Positions 39,995-52,330 of a stretch of 64,000 bases of DNA are shown here, in pieces; positions within the stretch are counted from its first letter, which is position 1; each line of letters opens with the position of its first letter. The notes beneath the pieces are model-generated. The model saw nothing but the letters and a program-made list of their open reading frames with translations. It was not told where the DNA came from and made no database searches. The translations under genes were made by a program, and so were the position numbers. The stretch covers positions 2,959,687-3,023,686 of the forward strand of contig NC_041787.1 of assembly GCF_900090045.1 (NCBI RefSeq), read 5' to 3'. The stretch comes from Plasmodium malariae (lineage: Eukaryota; Apicomplexa; Aconoidasida; Haemosporida; Plasmodiidae).

Positions 39995-42900
39995 TATTGT
40001 TTAAAATAACACGCTAATATAGGAAATATGAATACAATTATTTAGTATATATGACGTCATCTACTTATACATGAATATATGCATATAAATTATAAATATG
40101 TATATTCGTAATTCCTAATGAAAGTGATCGTTTTAATTTTTTAATTTGTGTTTTAAAGAATTGTTTGAATATAATTTATTATATTGGAATAATATATATA
40201 TGTGTATTTATGTATACTAGCATATATAATATATGCATGTTCCATAAAATTCATATAAAAATGGGAAGTTTCTAATAATTCGTTGAGTTAATTAGAAAAT
40301 TTATAATGTTATCTATGAAAAGTACAACTATAATATTTCATTTCATTTTATTTACATTTATTTGACCAACATGATTATTTCGTTAACTAGTTAATAAATT
40401 GTATGATTTTCCTTAAGTTAATTGTAAATATCTTTTTCTATATATTATAAAAACAAATAAGTGTAATTATTTTTTTTAATAAGAGGTAAGTTTAATTATT
40501 ATTTATTATAAATTGTATTATAAAAAATGGACAGTCGTACTCATTTGCTACAAATAGGTTTTTAACACATATTTAACATTTTGAATGATTTATATAAGAA
40601 ATTATAAATTTGTGATAATATAATATTCATTATAAAAATGAATTATATATAGATGATTAATAATTCATGTAATCATAGATTATTAAAACCAAACTTACAC
40701 TATATAAATATGATACATTAATTACTTAATATGTACATTTCAATAAATTTTATGAAAACTACATAAATATCTAATATATAGAAAAGTTATAGATAATATA
40801 TATATATATATTTTTTTGAATTAATAAAATATAATTATATATATATATATATATAGTTTTACATTGTAATTAAAAGCAAAATTTTGTAACAGAAACTATT
40901 GTTTTTTAGGTATAACTTTTTTAATCAGAAATAACTTGGTTGTTTAAGGTTCTAGTATATACTCATTTCCAATAAGCCAAACTACATGGTATAATAGAAA
41001 GTAGATTGTATCTTTTTTCTTTCATTGAATTTTACTTTTTGTCTTATATTTATTTGTATAGTAAAATTTATATAATAATGTACATATATAAACTCATATG
41101 TATTTATAATCTTTAGCTAATTTAAAGAAATTTGTTTTTTAAGTTTTCCTAAATATAATTTGGAATAATTTAATAATCTAGCATAAAATAAATTCATACA
41201 TGGTAATAGGTAGTTGCACACATTCAATTGCATAGTAAACATTTTTGTAACTTTAAAATGATTAAATGAACATTCTTTTTAAAAGGACAGCACTTTAAAG
41301 AATTATTTAACTTATTTTGTGGAATTATTAACAAATTACATGCATCACATCTAGGATGAAAATTAGGTAAGTGAAAATCCTTATATAATATTATTTTATT
41401 TGTTTATCTATTTATGCATTAGTGATGAAATTAGATAAAATACAATTAATCAAGTTCATTAAAATATATATATATATATATATTAATAATAATAAAAGAA
41501 AAACAGTACTAGTTATTATCGTACTTATTATGCGTTAATTAATATCTACTGTCATAGAATTAAAATTTCTTTTTCATTATATTAAGAAATAAATGAAAAT
41601 AAATAGAAATTAATTTATATATGAAAAAATTATACAATACACAATAATATAATTTATGAATAACATATTAATAAATGTTGTTTTTCAAAAAATTAACAAT
41701 GTTATAATGATCTGATAGAACATAAATAATAAAATTAAATTATCCTAATATTATTCGTATTTGAGACTTATGTTGTATAATGATACCTAAACATATATAA
41801 AAATGAATATTATGAAAGTGATCAATATAAAATTGTTTAATTCAAAAAATTTATATATGATAAAAGGATGATTATATCTGAAAATTAAATCATTATGTGT
41901 AAAGTTAGAATAAATGTATACAAGAACGTACAATAAATAATTTATTACATTTTATTATTTTGCATACATAAATAAGTGTACCATAAAGTAATAGTGCTAT
42001 AAGATTACGTAATAAATATCAACTGTGATATTACATTATTATTAAATAATAAAAAAATTAAGTAATAAAATTTTTGTAGAACATATTTAATAGATATTTA
42101 CTATTTATTTCAAACAAATACGGGTGTGAAAAACATTATTACAATGTATTATTATTGTCTTGATCATTAATCAAAATAAAAAAATTAATATAATAATATA
42201 ATAGTATTAAAAATTATTAAGCCCTTATGTTATATGATATCTTAGTGTAAATATGTCAACGTTAAAGATCAATATAAATATATATAAAAACAAATTCACT
42301 TATAGACATATCAAACATGGAATAAATTAAATATCGTAGAAAAAAAAGAAATGGTTTACAAATGCCTCAATTTTGTGAGAATATAAAAGATTTAAGTGAT
42401 GTTTAATATAATTTAATTATGAAACCGTCAAATAATAAATCTTTTTAGGAATACTAAATATGGTTATTTTTATATTAGACTATAGTTCGATTTATATTAG
42501 GAATAAATCTAGAATTATACTATTTTGGGAATTTTTATTTTTTTAATTTAAAATCAGTTTTATATTTAATTGTTTTCTTTCTTTTTTTCAATTTATCATT
42601 TTTTTTCTTTTTTGTGATAAAATTTAATATGAAATTGTTTCTTTTATAATTAGTATAACTTTTTGTGTATATAATAATTTTATAGCTTTCCCTTACCTTG
42701 TTATATACCATTTATTATAAAAATGTTAAGTTATATAATATTTTTCAAAATATATATTTAGCTAGAAAAATAAATTTATTTAGCTCATATTTATGTATAT
42801 ATATTTTATATATATATACTTTTTGTGCTATGTTTTTATAAAAATATAAAAACACTTTTAGATTCGTTCAAAAATTTTCATCACAAAAGTAAATAAATTT

Positions 42901-43914
42901 ATGAATAATTTTCATCACATATATTATTAAAATATAATATTAAATAAAAAATAATTTATATGTAGCATTTATTTGGAAATATATTTAAATAAATTATTCT
43001 TAAAATTATTATTACTTAATTTAATGAATTTTAACCAAAATTATAATGAATTTTTTTCTTTTTAATCATAAAAATTAATTCATTTATTTGAATAAAACAC
43101 AAGAAAATTTTTTTTTTTTTTTAAATTTATTGATATATTATGTATAACAATAAAATGTATTTCCAGAATATATGTTATATATAATATTATTAATTTATGA
43201 TAAAGAAGCAAGGCTTTCATATGGATTACACTTTTGAAAATATAAAATTTCATGTTAAAATTATAATGAAAATTCCATTTCTTACAGTGCATTGTATTTC
43301 ATCGAAAAATCCGTTATATAATAATTATTAAAAAATAAATTAGAATGAAATTCCTTTCTTAAAAAATTAATTTTTTCATTTATTTTTATAATTAGAAACA
43401 TTTAATTATAAGAACTAAATTTTATAATATATACATTGCATGTACTAAAAATAGTAATAAAAACAAAAGTTGAAATTAATAAAGTCTTAATTAATTGTAT
43501 TGTGTGTATCAACTATAAATTGTGCTTTTTATAATTTTGATATATCAAAGAAGTAGAAATATTCAGATAATAATTTTTTTTTTTTTTTCAAAAGCGTTAA
43601 TAAAATATTTTTTAGGAAGTTTGATATTAAATAATTATTTTATATATTTTGAGTATTTATTAATGATCTTAGATTACATTATTTTAATTCAAATTAAGAT
43701 TTTATTAATAACATTAAAACAAAAATTTTATAATTATTTTTTAATATTCCTTTTATGAAAGATATTATGTTTATATGCATTTTATTAAGTTCTGTATGAA
43801 GTATTAATAAAAAAAAAATTTTTAATTAATATAGAAACCTTTATTATTATATATAAACTATAATGGTGTTAACTTTTTTTTAATATATATATTATAATAT
43901 TACTAATTAGCATA
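39995..43914. other. Intergenic spacer, right copy of a duplicated segment
   Basis: No gene is found. It is collinear by eye with 19371-22860 (see the landmarks given there), up to about 42700. TA tracts lie near 40797, 40843 and 41467. Open frames at 43080-43292 and 43522-43758 are low-complexity chance frames. Confidence 0.6.
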
Positions 43915-44787
43915 ATGAAAACAAAAAATAAGTTACTGTTTTCTAATATAATTTTTATGTTTATGTGGTTAAGTTGGGTGCGCTATATTAGCAGTGATAA
44001 GGTATTATAATATTATTTAAGAATATTTTGTATTATATTATTACTGTTGTTTGTTCATTAATATATTAGATATGAATTAATTTATTTTTTCTTTAAATTA
44101 CAAATATTTACATTTTTTTATTTTATTTAGAATAAGTTTAATGTATCTTTGGACGAAAACTACAATCTTCTTAAAAAGCTAGCTAGAAGAACATGTAGAT
44201 TATTATCAAAATATAAGCCCATTAAGGATTCAATTACTGTATTATTAAAAGAAAATATTTCAAATAATGAAAAATACAAAGAAAAATATGTATTAAACGA
44301 TGTTGAATTAACAAGAGGAAGTTATATACATCCAAGTAAAAGTTCATCAAATAATATAGAATGCTATGAAAATTCTAGGAAAAGTAAATCTTTAGTATGC
44401 CAAAGAAAAGATCCACATTTTGGAAAAAGAATATTAGACAAAATATATTATTCAAATAATGTTAAGTGTGCTATGAATTCTGATTTTAATTTTTTAAAAA
44501 ATTGTAAAAAAAACAAAATATACTTTTTGTACGCTTTGTTTTTCTTATTTGTTGTACGGCTAATACTAGATATTGCTTCAATAGATTTTAAGAACTGGAA
44601 TATTAACTTAAAATTTCTACAAGAATGGGAGATACCAGCACAAATATTAAGCTATATATTGACTTTAATATTTTTATTAATATTTATTTTAGTCTGCAGA
44701 AAGATTAAAAAATACGATAAAATGTTGCATGTAAAAAGTGAAATTAATAATAGCCAATATAATCATTTCCATAGAATAGGCTTATAA
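43915..44787 (+). CDS. Plasmodium exported protein, unnamed two-membrane-segment subfamily (member 1)
   Basis: Exon 1 is 43915-44001 (87 bp, starts MKTKNKLLFSNI), the donor is GTATTA, the intron is 129 bp with a TTTATTTAG acceptor, and exon 2 is 44131-44787. The protein is 247 residues and intact. Exon 2 opens FNVSLDENYNLLKK, and a PEXEL-like RLLSK lies at residue 52. The middle is serine, asparagine and lysine-rich. KRILDKIYY at residues 128-136 and SDFNFLKN follow. Membrane segments lie near residues 160-177 and 200-218, and the tail is KKYDKMLHVKSEINN. It lacks the FDGKHFHF block of fam-m and the KELDYIDFL block of fam-l. The nearest relative is the next gene, which has the KRxxDKIYY motif at the same residues. 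The leader and N-terminal layout are those of fam-l/fam-m. Function is unknown and export is inferred. Confidence 0.87.
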
Positions 44788-47771
44788 AAACATTGTTACC
44801 AATTTTTTTTAGTTATATATATACATCAAAATTATAAATATAATTTCGTAACTTTTATAAGTTCACCTTTAGATATCTAGTCCTTTTTATAGGAAACGAT
44901 AATAATAAACGTCTTCAATTTTTTTTTTTGAATTTGAATGTTTTAATAATTTTCAATTTGTATTTTAAATTATTGTTTCAGTTTGACAATAGATATCATC
45001 ATAAAATGTATAAATGCGTATTTACATGTATTCTCTTGAAAAAAATATATATTTATGTGCGTTAAGAAGAATATTGATTGGCATAAAATATATAATTGTA
45101 TGAATGTGTGATAATTCATATTTTATGTAAAATTGTTTCTTTCTGTTTTTTACCTTGTTTCCCTACAAGATGACTAACATTTTTATATTATTAGTTAGAT
45201 GCATTATTAGTTTTAAATAATCAATATATGTATCTTTTTTGTATTTATTAAGGAAATTTTAATATATTCTGGTGAAAAGATCTTCATTTATTATTTTTTT
45301 TTTTTTTTTGCTAAATATAAAACATAATCTTTGTTTTACAATATTTTTTTTTTGAAATATGTTACGAAACATAATTACTGTAAAAACCTTTTTAATATAT
45401 GTATAGTGCTTTTTGACAACATAAATATTATGCTATAGATACATAATAATAAAGTAGACTAACGAAAATAATTGTTATTTATAAATAGTTTACTAATTTA
45501 TAGGTTCTACACCTGTAGTATTAAATGAATAATTAAAAAATTTTCTTCTATTAATGTTCGTTTTAAATGTAGTGCTAATTAAATATTAGAAAGTTTAATT
45601 AAACATATAAGTTTACTGAAAATATTTAAATAAATATAAAAATTATATTTTTATTTTTAAATCTTTAAATGATTACATTAATAAATTGAACTTAAGCTTG
45701 TATTAATAGAGAATATGCTGAAATTATGTCTTTTTGTTTTTATTTGCCATATTATAATAATAAAAATATATGAAAGTGTTGTATTGTTATAAAAATGAAA
45801 AATTTCATTAAAGGAAATGAAAATAAATGAATAGTTTTTTTGGTATATTATAAAAATATGTAGAAAAATATTTTTTATATGTTGTTTTTATTTACTATTT
45901 TCTATTTATATAATAACAAAAGAGTTAATATTATTTTAAATATATACGAAATTGTATATAATTTATTTAAGCAATTAATAATTTCATCAAAATTATAATT
46001 ATAATTTTTCACATTAATTAAAAATTCAAAAAAGAGAACCATCTACTTGTAAATTATTAACTAAACCGTAATAATTTTTTTTATATTTTAGATAAGTTTT
46101 AACAAAGATAATCTAATGAATTACTATATTTTATTAGTGGTATTTTTAATTAAATGTGTGTAATGTATAATAATTTTAATGGCACTGGCTTTCGATTAAT
46201 AGTAAATATTTTTTTTAATTTATTATATTTTGGTCTATTTTTGATTCATTTGTAAATTATAATATATTATAATATTAATACATGATTCAGTTGTCACATT
46301 TACATAGATATTATAAGGTACTGTTTAGTAAATTAAAAAACACGTGTATAATTTTTCGTAATATGTATATATTAGGAAATACAGAATATAACACTAAAAT
46401 ATATTGATTGTGCTGAATAGCATAGTTGAAATACTACTAAATAAATTTTAATATAATTTTTGTTTTTTTGTTAATGTTTAATAAAGTTATAATTTATGAA
46501 ATAATGTTTTTTTCAGTTAATATTATGTATTAGTGCACAAAGGCATTTCAATTATGGTTTAAAATATTTGCAAGAAATGACACGATATAATAATATAATT
46601 TTAATATTTAATAATTGCGCGAAAGAATTTACTAATCTAGTGTATTTTACAAACTTATCAATAAATTAAAGGTATTACTGATTATGTTATTACTACGGAT
46701 AGTTGTTAATTTAATTATATTTTAAAAAAAGTACCTAAATATTTATTATAAAAAAACTCAATAACAAAAATATATATTCATATTTACATTTGTGTTAATA
46801 AAAAGAACAAAATGCTCATCCAAGTTTATAATTATGTTAATACATTACATATAGTAATTACATCATAATTTATATATTTTATATATTTTTTTCTTTTTTG
46901 CTTCTTATTAAATTATTTCTAAACAAGTATATTAGAAAAAAAAGAAAAAAATATTAAAGTTTACAGCTTTACAAAATGTTCTTTCGTAAATAATGATATA
47001 AATATAAAATAATAAAAAAACATGACTTTGAAAAATTATATTAAAAGTATAGAACTTCCCTCATTATTTATCTTTAAATAATATAGAGTTTCGTGCATTA
47101 GTTAGTATTAATATTTTTTATTTTTAAATATATCATTGTACATAAAGGTGTTAATATGTTATGTACTACTAATGCAAGAGCTATGAAAAATAAAATGCAG
47201 TATTTTGTATAATATATATTTTCCTGCATTTATTATTATAAATATATTATTTCCAAAATATCACTTTTTTAAAAAAAAATATTTTTTCCAAAATTAGAAT
47301 TATTAATAGAATAATATGAATAAAAATATTAATTATTCTCTTAATATATAGGCAAATGTTTTATCTGCATTATCTGAATTCTATACTCTATGTCAAAACA
47401 GTATATAGGAATGTTAAAAAATCATATATTTTTTTATTATTATTAAATTTATTGGAAATAAATTTATTTAATTTTTCAAATATATTGAATTATATCTCAT
47501 TAGTATTTGTGAATAAATATAAATTATAATATTTTTATTAATGTTAATTTATTATAAATAACATTAAGATATAAATTATATAATATATTTTTAATGTTAT
47601 TTTTTCTTGATTACGTTTTAAAATGAAATCATTTCATATTTATTTTACTAAGTTCTTATGAAAAAATAAAAAAATTAAAATAAAATAAAATATCATTTAT
47701 CATTATGAGTATATTATAAGATTGATAAATTTTTTCTTATTGCATATATTTCATTTTTACTAATCTATATC
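44788..47771. other. Intergenic AT-rich spacer
   Basis: No gene is seen. The part at about 47060-47220 resembles other fam 5' flanks (CATTATTT, then a TTAGTATTAATATTTTTT string as upstream of 35316). Otherwise it is low-complexity. Confidence 0.55.
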
Positions 47772-48652
47772 ATGGAACGAAAAATTAAAATAAACTTTTT
47801 ATTTAAAATTTTTACGTTTATCTTTTTAATTTGGATATGTCATTTTGATAATGATATGGTAAGATAATATTATTTAATGATATTTGTGTTATTCTTATTT
47901 TATGCGTCATATTGTTATTATTACTTTGTTAGAAAAAATTTATATATTTTTTAAACCATGGATATTTATTTTTTTAGAGTATCGATAATGAATATTTGTA
48001 TAAAAAGTACATTGCGGATATAAAAATAGTTACAAGATCATATCGATTACTAGGAAAGCATAAGCAAGAAAAATGTTCAGATATTGTATATATAAAAGGT
48101 GATATACCAACTATCAGGGAATACCGAAAATTGAATACTTATAATAGTACAAAAGTAACCAAAGGCATAAATAAAAAACAAAATGAATGTTCATTATATA
48201 ATGCAGGAGGTTATGAATATGGTGAGAGAAGTAAAAATTCTGTGCACTACGGAAGAAATTCAAAATTAGGAAAAAGAAAATTCGACAAAATATACTATAG
48301 AAATACACTTAGGAATTCTACTATTGCAGATTTTAAGTTTTTAAGAGATGTTACAAAACAAAAAGCAGTTCTTATTTGTATTTTAATGAGCTTCCATGCA
48401 ATAATTGGAATACTACTAAGTTCTTTAAAACTAATGGTAAAAAATAATAAAGGTAAATTTGTGGTTTCAGAGCTTTGGAATTTTGGAACAATTATAGGAT
48501 TTTCCATATTAACATATATAGTTATACTATCGTTTATTCATCTCTTCAGTTTAATTGCAAAGTATATAAAGATAATACATAAGAAACGTGAAATACACAA
48601 TACGGCGTATCCTTCTCTTAGTAAAGTCTTTTATAACAGTTATAATATATAA
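47772..48652 (+). CDS. Plasmodium exported protein, unnamed two-membrane-segment subfamily (member 2)
   Basis: Exon 1 is 47772-47858 (87 bp, starts MERKIKINFLFKIFTF, with WICHFDNDM at its end), the donor is GTAAGA, the intron is 119 bp with a TTTTTTTAG acceptor, and exon 2 is 47978-48652. The protein is 253 residues and intact. A PEXEL-like RLLGK lies at residue 52 with arginine codon CGA. The motif KRKFDKIYY is at residues 128-136, in register with the gene at 43915, and ADFKFLRD corresponds to SDFNFLKN. Membrane segments lie near residues 158-178 and 198-222. The tail is KYIKIIHKKREIHNTAYPSL, again like its neighbour's HVKSEINNSQYNHF. The pair is a tandem duplication. It is the last + strand gene before the polarity flip. 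Confidence 0.87.
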
Positions 48653-51359
48653 TTCCATAAGAAATATACACAAATAACATATCTATATAAAATTATAATT
48701 TATAAAATCAAATATGCATATTTGGATTTGTTAATAAGCAAAAGTAAAAATATGCTTTTTTATTTTTTTTTTTATTTTAAATGTTATAATGTTTTTTACA
48801 TTGAATTTTAAGTTATCTTTTGACCTTGATTTGATGTTATTGTCAATAAACCTATTTTTTTATTTATTAAGATTTTTTTGAAAAATATATATGGATAAAT
48901 ATAAATATATATAAGTAATATTAATATAATTTTTGTTGATATCTTTTTTCAGTCTTTAGTGGTCACTGTAAAAATGGCCTTAACTATTTTAGCTTTATCT
49001 GTTTCTAAAATTAAATGATTATTTGTTGTGTAAATAGAAGAACATATTATTTTTTTATAATTAAAAATAAGATTGTCTTGTTTATTACATGATGAAAAGG
49101 ATTCAATAGTATTTAGTTGTATGGATATATATATATATTTAAAAATAAAAACAAACTTTATGTTTATTCTACGCATAAGCTTTAAGATAAATACATTATA
49201 AAACACAATTGTTTATAAAGATTTTCTTAATATTTTTTTTATTTTTTTGAATGGTCTAAATATGAATTGTTATACATATAAGCATATCCTTTCTAAATAG
49301 ATTTCTGAGATTAGGTCTTATGGTAAATATTTTAATTTTACTTTAGATGCAATTTCTTTTATCTATTTTGTTAACTTATGTGTGTTGTTTAATATACAAT
49401 TAATTCTGTTTTAAAAAGTAAAAGAATAAATTTCGAAATTTTGAAAAATTTTAATATTTTTTTATTTACATACATAATGAAAAAACGGTTAAAGGAATAA
49501 ATTTTGAACTATAGAATTATTTTTATTGAATATGCAAAAAATGTTTTATTATTTCAATATTATTTCTTTAAAATATAAATAAAAATAATTTTTTTACTGA
49601 AATTTTTTTTTTATAATAATTATATTATTAATAATATATGTTGAACTTTTATGTGAAATAAGAAAATGTTTCTTATAAATTAGTTATGTTAAAAATATTT
49701 TTAATTGATATTACACATATAAATCATTAACGAAGTATTACGTTATTAATTTTATAGTTTTCTTTTACTGTATCTCATCATAAAATTCTCTATATATACG
49801 TAGTTTAATAGATCATTAAAACAACAAAAAAAAAAAATTATTAAAGAATAAAAAAACTTAAATGATGTCTTTATATTAATATGAATTACAAAGAATAATC
49901 TGAGCATTTATTTCCGTATTAAATTTATGATTACTATAAATATATAGGCATTAAAAATAAAATTAAATACCTAATTATCATCTAAATATTTATATATATA
50001 CTTTTTATATGAATATGTCGATATTTCAATAATAATGTATAATTTCAATATTACATATTTTTTTGTTTTATTATTCTGAAGGTGCTATTATGTATAATCT
50101 AATAAATCGCATATTTAAATTAATGATTAAAATCCAGGTATATAATAAAATCCAAGTTCATGCATAGTAATATGAAATAATTTAAATGTTTAAGTATTCT
50201 GAAATTTCTAATTGAATAATTATAACCTCATAGGAAAATATTCCACGATAAATAACGAGATTCCCATTTCAAAACATTTAATTTCTATTAAAATGTATAT
50301 TTAAAGGGTTCTAAGGAAATTAAAAAAAAATGGATTACATTAAAATATCTGAAGAAAAAAATTACCTTTAATTTTATCTTATACTTTATATGTTATTATG
50401 TTACTTGCTAATATATTTATAAAATATTTTGTGCATTTTTCCTTTTGTGTAAAGTAAATTAAAATGAAATTAAGAAATATAAATATCTCTTGTTGATATT
50501 GTAATATATTTTGGTGAAAATATTGAAACGGTAATGCATTGTTATGCATGTTTTTTATTTATCATATATAGATTTCTTTATTACACTTGATTAACATAAA
50601 TAAAAAAGTGGATTTTAAAGAAAAGAAAATTAAGAATAGAACTTTAGAAAAATGTATTTATGAATTAATGTAAAATGGATAGCATTCTTACTATTAAAAA
50701 TTGATCAGAGATAGAATTAATATACTAATGATCATTTATCAATATTCCTACTACCGTGAGATACATAGGATATATTATTTGAAGACAAGGTTAAAAGTTT
50801 TGTATAATTTTTTAAAAATTTATTTCTATATAATTTTAAGAAAACAAGGAATAATAAAAATTTAAAATAAAGTTAGTTATAAATAAAATACATTTAATTT
50901 TTGTTTATTGAATAATATTTTTATTTTATGTTTATTCTTTTTTTTTATATAATAATGTTATAAGTGTTCTGTTTCATATTTATTTTTGTACTTTTTTTTT
51001 TTTTTCTTTTTTAATACTTAACTAATTTTACTTCATATTTTTGTGCAAGCAAATCAAAGTTTGCTGAATAGTGTTGTGTTACTTATATTTGTTTTATAAT
51101 TATTGCTTTTTTAGTTTGAAGAAGATAGAATATATAACTGGATTCTTGTGTTACTGTCTCCTACAGTAGTATTTTATTCATATTATGAATTTCTTTGTAT
51201 AAATTCTATGCCGTTATTTTTGTAATATGTATACACCCACAATAGTTTTTTTGCTTTGAGAGTGTCTTATTTATTAATGTATTACTCACTTAAATGTAGC
51301 ATTTATATCATTGAATATACAATTTTTTAATGCATATAACATATACTGTAGTATTTGTA
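48653..51359. other. Intergenic spacer containing the strand switch
   Basis: Genes to the left read rightward and genes to the right read leftward, so this spacer lies between convergent 3' ends. No gene is supported. The 85-codon open frame on the - strand at 48949-49206 has no leader, motif or domain I recognise. At about 51100-51250 the - strand may hold further eroded pir-like 3' sequence. Confidence 0.55.
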
Positions 51360-52330
51360 TTAAGCAACTGCTTGAGGTTGAAAGCCTATATTATAAAAAC
51401 ATTCTTCATAATTTCTATTTACTTTTTAAGGTGAATTTTTTAAGGATTCTCTTGTTTCATCTCTAACATCATTAAGTTGAATTATTTTTTTTCTTTGTAA
51501 ACGACTGTGTAACCATGATTTCACTGGAGTAAACTGTACAAAAAAAAAGAATATTTATGTTCTTAAAAATATAATTTTTTTGTTTTGGTAATTAACTGTA
51601 AAATTGAATATACGCATTGTCGTAGAATTTTCTCCCTATTAAGTATATTTTTTATTAACCTTATATAAAAAAAATAAGGTAAATGTTGTTAGTAACAGGA
51701 CGGTTGTTGTTAAACTGGTAGGAAAAATAAACTCTTTGGAAAAGCTAAAATTTTTGGTACATGAGGACAAATCGTTATATCGCTCACTGTTCCATCATAT
51801 GCTTTCTTAAAATTTCTTAACGCTTTACAAAATTCGTTCAATATATTCCCTTCACATTCATTGTAATGTTCAATATAAAATTCATAACAATTTTTAGGAT
51901 TTTCACTACTTGTAGATGTATTCTTTTGAGATGTAGTATTTTTAAAATTTGGATATAATTTGTATAGGTTATTAAGTTTTGTTTAAATATTATCGTCAAT
52001 TTTTTTTATTTCTTTCTTGCATATATTTTCTGTTTTGGACGAAAATTCATTATATCTCTAAAGTAAATAAGGATTTTTATTATAATTTTTATCAGAATGT
52101 ATTCTGTAATTTAAGTATTTACGAGGTTTCAGGCTATGAAATTTATAACAATTATTTATCTCAATTAAATATCTACCAATATCTTGACACGCAGTGGTAA
52201 AATTATCATAATTAATTGATGCACATTTGATTCCAGGATTTCCACCAGATCCACTACTATTTCATGCATCTGCTACATCTTTATTATTAAATTCGTCTTT
52301 ATATTTAAGATATAATGTCACAGTATTCTC
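51360..52330 (-). pseudogene. pir pseudogene
   Basis: On the - strand a main exon (52330 down to 51660) follows a TTTTTAG acceptor. It encodes a pir-like extracellular domain: FTTACQDIGRYL, then RKYLNYRIH, KNPYLL, CYEFYIEHYNEC, EFCKALRNFKKAYDG and ICPHVPKILAF. A transmembrane remnant VLLLTTFTLFFLYK ends at a GTTAAT donor. After a 126-bp intron, the last exon (51533 to 51360) starts FTPVKSWLHSRLQRKK and ends NIGFQPQ, the usual pir cytoplasmic form. Lesions are TGA at 52262-52264, TAG at 52058-52060, TAA at 51983-51985, a stop plus frame change before the membrane segment near 51720, and a stop within the last exon. A short leader exon is not securely found. An ATG on the - strand at 52500 is a weak candidate. 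Functional pir proteins are variant antigens of infected cells; this copy is dead. Confidence 0.85.

Noticed and set aside
48949..49206. 85-codon open frame on the - strand
   Set aside because: No leader, export motif, domain or splice context; composition is that of chance AT-rich frames with a few charged residues.
51979..52200. 73-codon open frame on the + strand
   Set aside because: It is the antisense of the pir pseudogene main exon.
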